Shown piece after piece: positions 53,555-62,408 of a DNA stretch of 64,000 nt (position 1 is its first letter; each line of letters starts with the position of its first letter). The stretch comes from Bacteroidota bacterium (GTDB lineage Bacteria; Bacteroidota; Bacteroidia; Chitinophagales; BACL12). Location of the stretch: the NCBI GenBank assembly GCA_016706255.1, contig JADJJZ010000029.1, positions 682,001-746,000 on the forward strand, read 5' to 3'. A program made the translations under genes and the position numbers. A model generated the notes under the pieces. The model saw nothing but the letters and a program-made list of their open reading frames with translations, was not told the origin of the DNA and searched no databases.

Positions 53555-55951
53555 TTATTTGGAAACCTCTATCTTAAGTATCCTTGTTTTTTCCTTATCA
53601 CTTATCTGAAGCAAATATAATCCGTTTGGAACTGCCCTCAAATCAAATGCAAAAATATTTTTTCCCACATGACATAACTCGTTGATAATCATTATGTTAC
53701 GTCCTTCAAGGTCTTTTATTTCGATAGAAACCTGCATCTCTGTAGGCACCCCGATTTCAACAGTCAAATCGTCAGATGTTGGGTTAGGATAAACCTGTAT
53801 TTCTGACAGGTTGAGTGTATTAATTGCCACGGCTTCGGTAACGGTTACGAGGTAGGTTTTTGCCTCAAAAGTAACCGGTGCATAGGCGGTATATGTGACA
53901 GGAGCACTAAAGTTTTGTGCAATGCCGGAAGCTGGGTCAACGTACTGTCCGGTGATGTCGATTGAAGGCACTAAAGCGGTCAAATCGGTACCCATTGGAA
54001 CAGAAATGTTAATGGTTCCTGCAACCTGATCGATAGTACCTGCAGCTGCCGGAGTGGTAAAGTTAAAAGCCACGATGCTGTTCGGGTAGGTTGTAGTATA
54101 CCCTTCTATATCGTTTTTATCTCTTGGTAATAACTTCCAGTTGCTGAAGCTATAATACATCAAACCTTGGATGTACGTAAGGTTTTCGCCCATAGTAAGC
54201 GTATCAACACCAAACTCAAAATTAATTTCGTAGCTATAATCGTCGCAACGCATACCTATTTCCGGGGTATTGCTGCTGTTTACACGCCATTCGCCAAAAG
54301 CCCCGCCGGTTGCGGCATCTGCATTATTTGAGGTAACAAATGCATTGTCAAATTTAACCATCATTCCTTCCCAAGGCTCAGTTGCAGCGTAAACTTTAGC
54401 ATCAACATCTAACGGATTGATACCGTTAACATAGGTTGGAAGGTCATTCATTTGTGAAATCAGTGTATAGGTAATGTTGCTGAGTTTTGTAACCCCGAAC
54501 TCTTCTATCACTTTAGCAGCAGTAATATGAATTTTATCGCCACGGAATAAGGCATCGGTGCCATCTCCGGGAACAGATTTGATGAAAATGCCTTCATAAG
54601 CACCACTTCCCTCCTGCACAGCAACCAATCCAAGGTCGTAAGTGCGGGTTGTTGCGGTAACTATTGCTTCAATGTCCATTTCAGCAATACTATCGTTAGC
54701 CCAAATTGAAGAACCAGAAGGGAAAGGTGTATTTTGAATCTGAACTATTGAATTTATTCCGCCATCATATACCACATACGTATTAGGTGAGGCTGCAGTT
54801 GGGTTTGAGATGTTATTACCATCATCATCAAAAGCTTCTATATAATAATTAACATAAGTGCTGTCAATGCCCGGGCCGGGAATATCTGCAGACCAAATTG
54901 CACCACCAACATTACTCATTACTGATAAATTCCAGTCTGTAGAACCTATTCCATAACTATAATATAAGTCAGCAGAGGCAACGGTTCCGTCGATATCTGT
55001 AATATTAGCAGAAACGGTAACTGTTTCAGACGAAGTTGCTGAAACCGGAGTTCTTGTAATATCAGTAATTACCGGTGGCGATGCCAATGATGGTCCGATA
55101 TCGGTTAATAATAATGGAGCAATAGCATACTGAGTTTCAGCAGTAAATTCGAGAATTACCCCGCGCACATATGCGAGGTTGGTTCCTATTGCCGGTGGTG
55201 TGTAAGCCAATGGTGTATTGGTTTCACCTGCCGCGCCGCCAGCCCAAATATTACATTCATCATCATAAGTATCATTACGGAAATGACCACTCATATCGCG
55301 AATTTGGATTTTGTTTCCGGCATCATCCTGCAAGTACCAAAACCAACGCAATCCTGAAGGTACCACATCGGTAACGTACACATTGGTAAATTCTACATAT
55401 TTACCTTCGTATTTTTCCCCGTCGAGGGTATTAATCACTTGTCCACCTGCGCCATCGCTCACCATAAACTCAGCAATTTCATGTTCATCGGGCAACGGCA
55501 TAGAAGAAAACCCGATAATTTCAGTTTCAATCGGGAGCAACAGGAACTGGGTGTTGCCTTCGAATGAGTTAACAATACCGGTACATTCCACAATGTTTCC
55601 CACCTGGAAATTATCTACGAAAAGGGTTGCATCATTTAAACTCTCTAAGTCTGTCCAACCAATTGCAGGCCAGTCGATCAAAACGTGAATACCGGCAAAC
55701 TGGTCGGCATCCGGATCCTGCAGGAAGGTTCCCATACGGCTACCGGTGCTGGAAAGTGCGTAGTCGCAAGGGTTGAAGGTAACCACACCCTGAATACGAA
55801 CGGTGTCACCGTCATAAGCAGAAAGGTCATCTTCAGCGCCAAGAGCGGCGTCATCTTTAAATTGAATATCGGTAATACCTACGAGCGGATATTGCGCAGA
55901 GGCTGTAAATGCAGCCATAATAGCCACAAGCAGAAAAGTATACTTTTTCAT
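53555..55951 (-). CDS. T9SS cargo protein with OB-fold-like and Ig-like domains, C-terminal sorting domain
   Basis: Secreted through the type IX system: a Sec signal peptide (about 1-19) and a C-terminal sorting domain (about 720-798) with the signature 'VYPNPTSDDLTVEI' and 'GLYLLQISDKEKTRILKIEV'. The N-terminal region (about 25-285) has 'DGDTVRIQGVVTF', an OB-fold-like nucleic-acid/carbohydrate-binding pattern seen in bacterial extracellular nucleases and related proteins. Next is an Ig/Fn3-like domain (about 288-395), then a second OB-like repeat (about 400-610) and a further Ig-like domain before the sorting signal. No nuclease catalytic domain is visible. Function unknown; probably cell-surface. 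A strong hairpin lies 10 bases upstream of the ATG. Confidence 0.88.
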   Translation of the reverse strand: MKKYTFLLVAIMAAFTASAQYPLVGITDIQFKDDAALGAEDDLSAYDGDTVRIQGVVTFNPCDYALSSTGSRMGTFLQDPDADQFAGIHVLIDWPAIGWTDLESLNDATLFVDNFQVGNIVECTGIVNSFEGNTQFLLLPIETEIIGFSSMPLPDEHEIAEFMVSDGAGGQVINTLDGEKYEGKYVEFTNVYVTDVVPSGLRWFWYLQDDAGNKIQIRDMSGHFRNDTYDDECNIWAGGAAGETNTPLAYTPPAIGTNLAYVRGVILEFTAETQYAIAPLLLTDIGPSLASPPVITDITRTPVSATSSETVTVSANITDIDGTVASADLYYSYGIGSTDWNLSVMSNVGGAIWSADIPGPGIDSTYVNYYIEAFDDDGNNISNPTAASPNTYVVYDGGINSIVQIQNTPFPSGSSIWANDSIAEMDIEAIVTATTRTYDLGLVAVQEGSGAYEGIFIKSVPGDGTDALFRGDKIHITAAKVIEEFGVTKLSNITYTLISQMNDLPTYVNGINPLDVDAKVYAATEPWEGMMVKFDNAFVTSNNADAATGGAFGEWRVNSSNTPEIGMRCDDYSYEINFEFGVDTLTMGENLTYIQGLMYYSFSNWKLLPRDKNDIEGYTTTYPNSIVAFNFTTPAAAGTIDQVAGTINISVPMGTDLTALVPSIDITGQYVDPASGIAQNFSAPVTYTAYAPVTFEAKTYLVTVTEAVAINTLNLSEIQVYPNPTSDDLTVEIGVPTEMQVSIEIKDLEGRNIMIINELCHVGKNIFAFDLRAVPNGLYLLQISDKEKTRILKIEVSK

Positions 55952-55961
55952 TAAAATAAAT

Positions 55962-55995
55962 TTGGGGATAAAGGTAGCAAAACCTGTATCCCCAA
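55962..55995 (-). terminator. Strong hairpin between a beta-barrel gene and the T9SS cargo gene
   Basis: Arms TTGGGGATA-A-AGGT and ACCT-G-TATCCCCAA pair along 14 positions with one mismatch and a 6-base loop. On the minus strand it follows the stop of the beta-barrel gene by 25 bases and precedes the next ATG by 10 bases. It may terminate the first gene or act as an attenuator or leader structure for the second; a TACCTTTA promoter-like box lies inside it on the minus strand. Confidence 0.6.
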
Positions 55996-56020
55996 TGAAA
56001 AATTTATACTTAATTAATCT

Positions 56021-56659
56021 TTAAAAAGAATAGGTAATTCCGGTTTGAAATGAAGGAAATATTGACAAATCCTTAACATTAGTTGATGTTGCAAGCGAAC
56101 GGAATGCAATTTCCAGTGGAAAATCTTTACCATTTAATTTTTGGAAGTCGTAACCAATACCGGCACCTGCCCATGGCATAAACCCGCTATGCGCGTCGGT
56201 GCTTAAAACGCGGTTAGTGGAATTATCGGTACCTGTATTAACAGATTCTTCACCCGATAACATTTGAGCATAACCCGGCGCTCCGAAAAACTGTAATGTT
56301 AAACCTTTACTGAACGTTAAATTATAATTGAATTCTAATGCACCAAACACGCTTAGTGTGCTGGCTTCATTCATAAACATACCAATTGTAGGAATCATCG
56401 CAAACTGACGGTCGCTGATTTTAGAACCGCGGCAGCCGGCTTTTTCCATTTTGGTCCATGACAAGTTAATTTGAGTGCCTAAGGCAAAACCCGGCTGTAT
56501 TACATTGTAACCAAAATAGTAAAAACTAAGCGGATTGTGATCTTTATGATAAGGTGAACCTGCAATACTATTTCCCGCAAAGGCCTGAGTGCCTGCGCTT
56601 AACAGTAAAGCTACCGTTACAAAAGATACAATACGATTTAACCCCCCGAATAATTTCAT
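56021..56659 (-). CDS. Outer membrane beta-barrel protein
   Basis: The product (212 residues from this start) has a signal peptide (cleavage near 'QAFAGNS') and then amphipathic strands, with 'GFALGTQINLSW', 'VFGALEFNYNL', 'MPWAGAGIGYDF' and the terminal 'SFQTGITYSF', the last ending in Phe as expected for barrel insertion. It is a small beta-barrel of unknown function. I choose the ATG at 56659: an in-frame TTG at 56686 is overlapped by a perfect TAATTTTG promoter box on this strand and so cannot be a start if the promoter is real. Confidence 0.8.
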   Translation of the reverse strand: MKLFGGLNRIVSFVTVALLLSAGTQAFAGNSIAGSPYHKDHNPLSFYYFGYNVIQPGFALGTQINLSWTKMEKAGCRGSKISDRQFAMIPTIGMFMNEASTLSVFGALEFNYNLTFSKGLTLQFFGAPGYAQMLSGEESVNTGTDNSTNRVLSTDAHSGFMPWAGAGIGYDFQKLNGKDFPLEIAFRSLATSTNVKDLSIFPSFQTGITYSF

Positions 56660-56683
56660 TGTGCTGATTTTCAAATTATGGTG

Positions 56684-56691
56684 CAAAATTA
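56684..56691 (-). promoter_or_regulatory. -7 promoter element for the beta-barrel gene
   Basis: The minus strand reads TAATTTTGCAC, matching TAnnTTTG, 25 bases before the ATG at 56659. Confidence 0.45.
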
Positions 56692-56812
56692 ATGCTATTT
56701 ACTCATTTTGGTCCTGTTTTGTCAGTCGTAAACAAAAATTTAATACATTCTGACAATCAAACTACAATTATTACACAAAGTTACCCCGATTTGTTCTCTA
56801 AAGCCTTGTTTT

Positions 56813-56853
56813 TTATCCACAGTAATAACCCCATAATGCCCTAATTATCAACA
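56813..56853 (+). other. DnaA box plus a near-match in an intergenic region
   Basis: TTATCCACA at 56813-56821 is identical to the DnaA consensus and TTATCAACA at 56845-56853 differs by one base, both on the plus strand, 32 bases apart, in the gene-free stretch 56687-56929. Confidence 0.35.
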
Positions 56854-56872
56854 ACAACTGTGGCGGGAATAA

Positions 56873-56900
56873 ACAAAAAACGTCCGCCGAAGCGAACGTT
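56873..56900 (-). terminator. Terminator of the MuiA-family gene
   Basis: Arms AACGTCCGC and GCGAACGTT with a CGAA loop and one mismatch; on the minus strand a TTTTTT run follows. It lies 30 bases past the stop at 56930. Confidence 0.78.
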
Positions 56901-56929
56901 TTCTTTTTTGCAGAAACAACTATTTATGC

Positions 56930-58591
56930 TTAATTTAAACTCAGTGGTTCATTTTTAGGATAAGTAATTTCAAACTCGAGGCTGAAGTCCTTTTTCTCTT
57001 TGGTTTTCACTTTTTGTCGCCAGGTTACAATACCGGTAAGGTCGTCGAGTTCGCCGCCTGATTTTTCGATAAGCTCCACTTTGATGTTTTCTTTCTGTGA
57101 AACCGGAATATGATCTTTAATAACCACTTCAATGGTAATGGCTTTTCCGTTACGGACTTCGATTTCATAAGCTAGTGTTTTAGTGTTGTTAGCACCCAGG
57201 AAACGTTCAGTCGATTTATCTGACAACTGTGTGCGTTTTACTTCAATAGAGCGGTCACGGCCAAGTGATAAGGCAAGGGTATCGCTTAATGATAATGGAT
57301 TGATATTGGTTTTGCCAACATAAGTATTATTAAAATAGATATTCGCCATACCCGGAAGCAGATTTAATGATTCCCAATCGGTAACACTTGCAATTAAAAA
57401 TGCAGTTTGTTCAATTTTAGGAACAATCAAATAATTGTATGTTGTAGGTAATTGTTTGGTTTGTAATGCAACAATATGTCCTTTTCCGTCAGATGGAATG
57501 GTATAGTTAAGCGCTATATCAAATTCCACATTGGCAATAGTTTGCACTTGTGTAGTATAATTTACTGAAGAGCCGGCATTTGAATCAAGCGTTATTGATT
57601 TTGACATGTAACTACTCAAGTCTTCACTATCATCTTTAGCTTCAGCTGCAGGTTGTAGTGTTTCCATATCACGTTCATAGTAATAATTATAATTTCCAAG
57701 GTACCAGGTAGTGATTGCAGGTAAATTATTTCCAATTGCAGGATTTCCGGTTGAACAGGTCAATTTAACATCTTTCCAATCAACACCACAGGTTTGCCAG
57801 ATATTTGCTTTATAGGCAATATCTACCGGTTTTGCAATATCAGTTGCACGAATATCATAAGTGGCATACCAACCGGCATTATAAGTGATGTAATCCACTT
57901 CCACTTTTGCAGTAAGTGCATATTCTGTTTGTACACTCATTATAATTTGCGGAACCGGATTATTTGGTTGTTGCATTGAAGCCTGTTGATTGCGATAATT
58001 TTGTAATTCATAAATACGACTTTGCATCAAACTTTTTTTAAGATTGAGCTGATATTCTTTTTTCTCAACCTGCAGTAAATCGACATAAATTTCATTTAAT
58101 TTTTTATCGTAATATTCTACGGTTTGCTGAATTAATGCCAGGGAATCGCTGCTGTTACCTTTATACAAAGTATTATTCAGCATCATTTGTTTTTGCACAT
58201 TTAATACTTCTCGACGATTGTAAAAAGTACGCAAATCAAAATCCAGTTCAACAATAGAATCAGAAATTGCTTTTATTTTTTTATCTGTTTCGGTGAGTAT
58301 CACCGGATTAGCAATTGGTTCGGGATAAAATAAGCGGTATTGAATATCCAAAATTGTAAAATCACCCTTACCGCCACCTTGCACAGAGTTGGGGTCGAGA
58401 CTGGATGATAAGCCTTCAATTATAATTTCAGATTGCCCTTTCGGCAATGACACGTTGGTTGAATGATATAGCTGGGCTCCGGTTAAAAATACCGTTGCTT
58501 TTTCAATGGGTGCAGTTACAGTTATTTGTTTTTGTGCGAATATCGCAGTTGCAATCAGCATCAGTTGCAAGGTGGTAAGCAGTCGTTTCAT
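56930..58591 (-). CDS. Mucoidy inhibitor MuiA family protein (DUF4140/DUF4139), exported
   Basis: The 553-residue product has a Sec signal peptide ('ATAIFAQ'), an N-terminal DUF4140-like domain ('APIEKATVFLTGAQLYH' and 'IIIEGLSSSLDPNSVQ'), a central coiled coil (about 95-205), and a long beta-rich DUF4139 domain (about 225-550), with 'VDYITYNAGWYATYDIRA' and a terminal 'FEITYPKNEPL'. This is the standard architecture of the MuiA family. In some bacteria the family is linked with exopolysaccharide production by name only; the mechanism is unknown. It is probably periplasmic. It is a single-gene unit with its own terminator. Confidence 0.9.
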   Translation of the reverse strand: MKRLLTTLQLMLIATAIFAQKQITVTAPIEKATVFLTGAQLYHSTNVSLPKGQSEIIIEGLSSSLDPNSVQGGGKGDFTILDIQYRLFYPEPIANPVILTETDKKIKAISDSIVELDFDLRTFYNRREVLNVQKQMMLNNTLYKGNSSDSLALIQQTVEYYDKKLNEIYVDLLQVEKKEYQLNLKKSLMQSRIYELQNYRNQQASMQQPNNPVPQIIMSVQTEYALTAKVEVDYITYNAGWYATYDIRATDIAKPVDIAYKANIWQTCGVDWKDVKLTCSTGNPAIGNNLPAITTWYLGNYNYYYERDMETLQPAAEAKDDSEDLSSYMSKSITLDSNAGSSVNYTTQVQTIANVEFDIALNYTIPSDGKGHIVALQTKQLPTTYNYLIVPKIEQTAFLIASVTDWESLNLLPGMANIYFNNTYVGKTNINPLSLSDTLALSLGRDRSIEVKRTQLSDKSTERFLGANNTKTLAYEIEVRNGKAITIEVVIKDHIPVSQKENIKVELIEKSGGELDDLTGIVTWRQKVKTKEKKDFSLEFEITYPKNEPLSLN

Positions 58592-58690
58592 TTTGTAAGT
58601 TTTGATTGGAGATGCCCATAAAACCAGAATTCCACAAACGGGACTAAAATTCTTTAATAATAAATTTCAGGTCATGAACGTTTTTGTTGC

Positions 58691-59476
58691 ATGAAAGCAC
58701 TGATACTTATCATGCTTACTTGCTCTGCGATATTTTATGGTTGTAAAAAAGAGGACAGTTCGCTTGAACTAACGTTGCAAAATACAAACAATACACTTAC
58801 TGCATTAATTGATGAACAAAATTGGCAGGTTAATCGCGATTTTGAGCGGAATGGTAAAGGAGCACGTAGTTTCAATGCCGGTATGAAAGCAAAATATTTA
58901 ATTCTTGAAGGCCAATTAGCATATATTGATTCAAAAATTAATTTATTGAAACAAGATTCCGTTTCAGATATTTATGCATTTATATACGACCTCAAATTGG
59001 AATTGATCATGAAAGATCTTGATGTAAATCCATTATCCATAAATCGATATTCGAATTTTTATAAATACAATTACGTAGATAAAAGTTATACTAAAGACGA
59101 AGCAATAAGTCAGTTGTTAATTTTAAAAAATGAACTTTTAGGCGCTTGTAAAAACAGTTTTAATCACACGCATATGCATGAGCCGTGTTTTACCTTTTCA
59201 CCTTCTGCATTCATAAAAATAAATGACAACGAATTAGTGTATGTGATACCCACTTCAAAAAGATATAATGTTTATACAATGGATTCTATAGTTTTTAATG
59301 GCATGTATTATAAGCAGTTCAACATACCAACAACCAATTACGAACGATCCGCAAACAAAAATTTTGAAACTTACCATATCAAATATCCTGACATCGGAAA
59401 TGCAGGAAAAGAGGATATTCGGTTGAAATTTACAGCTTACATTTTAGATGAAGCACATACTTTTGAGGAATATTAA
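58691..59476 (+). CDS. Hypothetical lipoprotein, paralogue of the frameshifted gene at 61632
   Basis: Family not recognised. The 261-residue product has a lipoprotein signal with lipobox FYGC, then a helical N-terminal part with 'NTNNTLTALIDEQN', and a beta-rich C-terminal part (about 160-260) with 'CFTFSPSAFIKINDNELVYVIP'. The order of features, the 'NTNN' segment after the lipobox, and the region 'SQLLILKNELLGA' also occur in the frameshifted lipoprotein gene at 61632-62406, suggesting distant paralogues. The general layout, helices followed by beta domain, is reminiscent of GldM-type gliding/T9SS proteins, but this is too weak for an assignment. It converges with the histidine kinase gene, 10 bases apart. 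Confidence 0.7.
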   Translation: MKALILIMLTCSAIFYGCKKEDSSLELTLQNTNNTLTALIDEQNWQVNRDFERNGKGARSFNAGMKAKYLILEGQLAYIDSKINLLKQDSVSDIYAFIYDLKLELIMKDLDVNPLSINRYSNFYKYNYVDKSYTKDEAISQLLILKNELLGACKNSFNHTHMHEPCFTFSPSAFIKINDNELVYVIPTSKRYNVYTMDSIVFNGMYYKQFNIPTTNYERSANKNFETYHIKYPDIGNAGKEDIRLKFTAYILDEAHTFEEY

Positions 59477-59486
59477 AACAACTCAA

Positions 59487-60860
59487 TTAATTTGCCATCG
59501 CAAACTCCCTTTTAGGTAAAACAAAATAGAAGGTTGAGCCAACATTTTCTTCACTTTTAGCATAAATAACACCATTATGTGCTTCTACAATTTTTTTACA
59601 AATTGAGAGCCCCATGCCGGTTCCATTGGTTGAGTCTGTATTATTCAGGCGGACTAAAGGATTAAAAATTGCAGTTAATTTATCATTTGGTATTCCTATG
59701 CTGTTATCATTTATTGCGTAAATGGTTTGTGTTTCAGTTAATTCACCGTAGATATGAATAACTACTTGTCGCTCTTCCGATTTATACCTGATTGCATTAA
59801 CAATTAAATTTTGAATGAGTTGGAAAATAAGCAAACCTTCTCCATAAGCATTGGGGAGATTTGTAGTTACAATTTTTGCATTTGTTTCCTGAATAAGGTT
59901 ATCAATTTGTTTCAACACCAACTGCACCAGCGCATTCATATCAATTTCAGCCATCATTTTTTGGGTCTGCTGCACCGATGAAAATATCAGCATTTCATCA
60001 ACCAAAGCAGCCATATGTGTTGTTCCTGTTTGGATGAACTTGGTATATTCTTCAATGTTATTATCCTGAACGTTTAATGTTTTAAGCCGTTTTTGCAACA
60101 AATTGGAAAACCCTGAAAGTGTGCGCAATGGTTCTTTTAATTCATGGGAAACAATATGGGCAAATTGCTGCAAATTTTCATTACTGCTTTGTAGTTGTTG
60201 TGTTCTTTTTCGTACTTCTGATTCCAGATGAATATTTTGTTCGTAGATTTTTTGATTATCGGCATTAATTTTATTTACCAAATCGTTGTTGAATCTAATC
60301 ATGAGTGATGCAATAAAGCAAGATATATTTATTGCCAGAACTGCAATTATACCATAAGAAATCATTTCCGGTGTAAGTGTTTCCCAACCGTTTTTGTTTA
60401 AGATAATTCCAAAGTGCAATGCGAGTAATAATGAAAATAAAATAGCGAGAAAAGCAAAATTTAAAATCGCTATATAAAAAGATACCATTAACAGTAAAGC
60501 TGCCTCAAGTGCGAATAAAGTAACATATAAACGCAAAAACATAATGTCCCCCGTGTTATCCGTATAATCAACCAAAGGGCCATAAATAAATACTGCAGCC
60601 AACAGGGTAATAACGATGGTTTTCAGCGCTTTTTCAAGACGATTAGATTTAACCCAATAAAGGGATAAACAAGTACCGCAAACGCCGATAAAATCTGCAA
60701 TAAAATGGACAGGGCTCATATTGCAGGCTGAGTGTATAATGGATACTAAAATAAAAAACAGTAATAGCCCGAGTATTACCCAGAGTGCGTATGTAATTCT
60801 CCGTTTCTCCAGGTTGTCGATGGACTTTTTGGGGAAAAAAATTAATATCCAATTAAACAT
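59487..60860 (-). CDS. Sensor histidine kinase, orphan, with membrane sensor region
   Basis: Sensor kinase of a two-component system without a neighbouring response regulator. The N-terminal half has about six membrane helices (residues 22-190), suggesting sensing within or at the membrane. A coiled coil (about 195-235) leads to the HisKA domain, with the phospho-acceptor His239 in 'SHELKEPLRTLSGF', and the ATPase domain with the N box around Asn355 ('LIVNAIRYK') and a G2 box 'NGTGMGLS' (412-419). The G1 box reads D385-N-S-I-G-I instead of the usual D-x-G-x-G, so the first Gly is Ser. The enzyme may still bind ATP. The 'QQLQ...ELKEPLRTLSGFSNLL' region resembles phytochrome-type light-sensor kinases. 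Confidence 0.92.
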   Translation of the reverse strand: MFNWILIFFPKKSIDNLEKRRITYALWVILGLLLFFILVSIIHSACNMSPVHFIADFIGVCGTCLSLYWVKSNRLEKALKTIVITLLAAVFIYGPLVDYTDNTGDIMFLRLYVTLFALEAALLLMVSFYIAILNFAFLAILFSLLLALHFGIILNKNGWETLTPEMISYGIIAVLAINISCFIASLMIRFNNDLVNKINADNQKIYEQNIHLESEVRKRTQQLQSSNENLQQFAHIVSHELKEPLRTLSGFSNLLQKRLKTLNVQDNNIEEYTKFIQTGTTHMAALVDEMLIFSSVQQTQKMMAEIDMNALVQLVLKQIDNLIQETNAKIVTTNLPNAYGEGLLIFQLIQNLIVNAIRYKSEERQVVIHIYGELTETQTIYAINDNSIGIPNDKLTAIFNPLVRLNNTDSTNGTGMGLSICKKIVEAHNGVIYAKSEENVGSTFYFVLPKREFAMAN

Positions 60861-61106
60861 TGCTGTTCAAAGCTTTTAATAGTGTGGTTTTCTTATGATG
60901 TGGCTGGCATCAATGTAGCAAATTTAGTAAAATTATTGACTGAAATTTGAAATATTGGTAACAATCCTATCCGAATTAGGCGTTATTTTGAATAAAATGT
61001 AAGGATTTGTGATTTTCATTTTAAGTGATTTACGTCGTTGATGTCAACTTTTATGCTAATGATAACCTTTTAGAGGTAAGTTGAATTTACCGGGAAGGGT
61101 GGATAT

Positions 61107-61140
61107 AAAAAAGGGCTGCCTTTTTGAGACAGCCCTTTTT
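61107..61140 (-). terminator. Terminator of the YqaE/Pmp3 gene
   Basis: Perfect arms AAAAAGGGCTG and CAGCCCTTTTT (11 bp) around an 11-base loop, with T tracts on both strands. It lies 14 bases past the stop at 61154. Confidence 0.88.
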
Positions 61141-61153
61141 CTGTGACTATAAA

Positions 61154-61558
61154 TTACTGTTGCAAAATATAAAAGGCATGTATAACGCCCGGAAGCCAAG
61201 CTAATAATGTCCATAAAATATTCCACACTGTTGGCATACCCAAGTCAGTATGAATAGCTACCGCTACAGGTGGTAATAATACAGCTAAAATGTACATCCC
61301 TATTGAAGCATCCGGTTTGCCAAGCGCGTGTGCTGCCTTTGCATCATCGATGGCAAGACTGATCAATTTACTCTTTTCACGCGGCGTTAAGGCATCATAT
61401 GCGCGCTTTAATGCATCCTGGTCATCAATGGTCATAGTTTCAGCCATTTTAAATACATCATCTGCAGTTAGTTTTTGAGCTTCACCGGTACCGGCAAAGG
61501 CCGACATTGCCAGACAACTCATTAGCAATGTACACAATATCAATTTTAATTTTTTCAT
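61154..61558 (-). CDS. YqaE/Pmp3 family membrane protein with exported N-terminal extension
   Basis: The last 45 residues match the Pmp3/YqaE proteolipid family: 'YILAVLLPPVAVAIHTDLG' and 'ILWTLLAWLPGVIHAFYIL' form two close membrane helices. The usual family member is only about 55 residues; this one is 134, because a signal peptide ('LAMSAFAGTG', cleavage near residue 22) and an acidic, helical region (about 25-85, 'RAYDALTPREKSKLISLAIDDAKAA') precede it. In yeast and plants such proteins affect membrane potential and salt tolerance; the bacterial role is unclear. Expected location is the inner membrane with the helical region in the periplasm. Confidence 0.85.
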   Translation of the reverse strand: MKKLKLILCTLLMSCLAMSAFAGTGEAQKLTADDVFKMAETMTIDDQDALKRAYDALTPREKSKLISLAIDDAKAAHALGKPDASIGMYILAVLLPPVAVAIHTDLGMPTVWNILWTLLAWLPGVIHAFYILQQ

Positions 61559-61631
61559 AAAATAAGGGTTTAGATGAAGTGAAGATACTAACCATTTGTA
61601 TTACATCAGAATGTTTTATCGTTTTATCTGC

Positions 61632-62406
61632 ATGAAAACTATATTTTCCTTTTTAAGTATATGCTTTTTGGTATATGGTTGTGGTTCAAGCAACAACCCG
61701 GACGTAGTTAATCAATCATTTCACAACACCAATAATTTCTTAACAGGAAGAAATGAGCAATATCTGCGCTATCTCACCAATTTTGAATCGCGATTTGCGG
61801 AAAAACATTATCAAAATATAATTGATAGTTTCCAATTTATTGATGTGGTTGTAAAAAATAATATCACACATATTTTAGCTGAAGAAAAAGGTTTACCGGC
61901 AATCCTACCTAAATAAAATTAAGCAGGAAATTTTAGCACTTAGTCCTTGTGTTGTATATGCTAAAGAAATAGAAGAAAATTATATTAAACCTTTTGATAC
62001 GCTTAATGCTTCGGGTTTACCCGAAGAACAGGCAAATCAATTATTATTATTGGAATGGCATATCATTATGAGTGGCATGCGCAATATGTTTTTTTGCAGC
62101 AGTGAAGGAGTAAGTGATGTTATTCCTGTCGCAAACAACAACTATCTGGCGCTGATTTTCAGGGAATCTGATTTATTTGAAAACATCGTCGATTCCATTC
62201 ATATAAAAAACGTAATGGCAGGCGGTCAATTTTTACAACCGGAAGAATATTCAATTGTAACAACTAAGGATAATAGTGGAATACTTTTTAACAACGATTG
62301 TGTTGCTTTATTCAAAAGTGATTTTATTACAATTCAGTTTGAAATAATAGGTTTTGATGCCATCAAAAATCCAAAAAAATATTTCAAACAATTTAAGTTT
62401 AAATAA
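61632..62406 (+). pseudogene. Lipoprotein gene broken by a frameshift, paralogue of 58691-59476
   Basis: The first part (61632-61916) encodes a lipoprotein signal (lipobox VYGC) and the region 'SFHNTNNFLTGRNEQYLRYL', then stops at a TAA at 61914. The adjoining frame continues without stops from about 61900 to 62406 and reads as a natural continuation, with 'IKQEILALSPCVVYAKEIEE' and 'NQLLLLEWHIIMSGMRNMFF'. The span is one base more than a multiple of three, consistent with a single-base insertion around 61900-61915, where the sequence has runs of A. Repaired, it would be about 257 residues, close to the 261-residue lipoprotein at 58691, and the two resemble each other in layout. It may be a sequencing error or a decaying paralogue. 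Confidence 0.7.
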
Positions 62407-62408
62407 AA

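Noticed and set aside
58691..59476. Assignment as a GldM-type gliding or T9SS motor protein
   Set aside because: Resemblance is limited to general layout; the protein is much shorter than GldM, is a lipoprotein, and no other gld/por genes are near.
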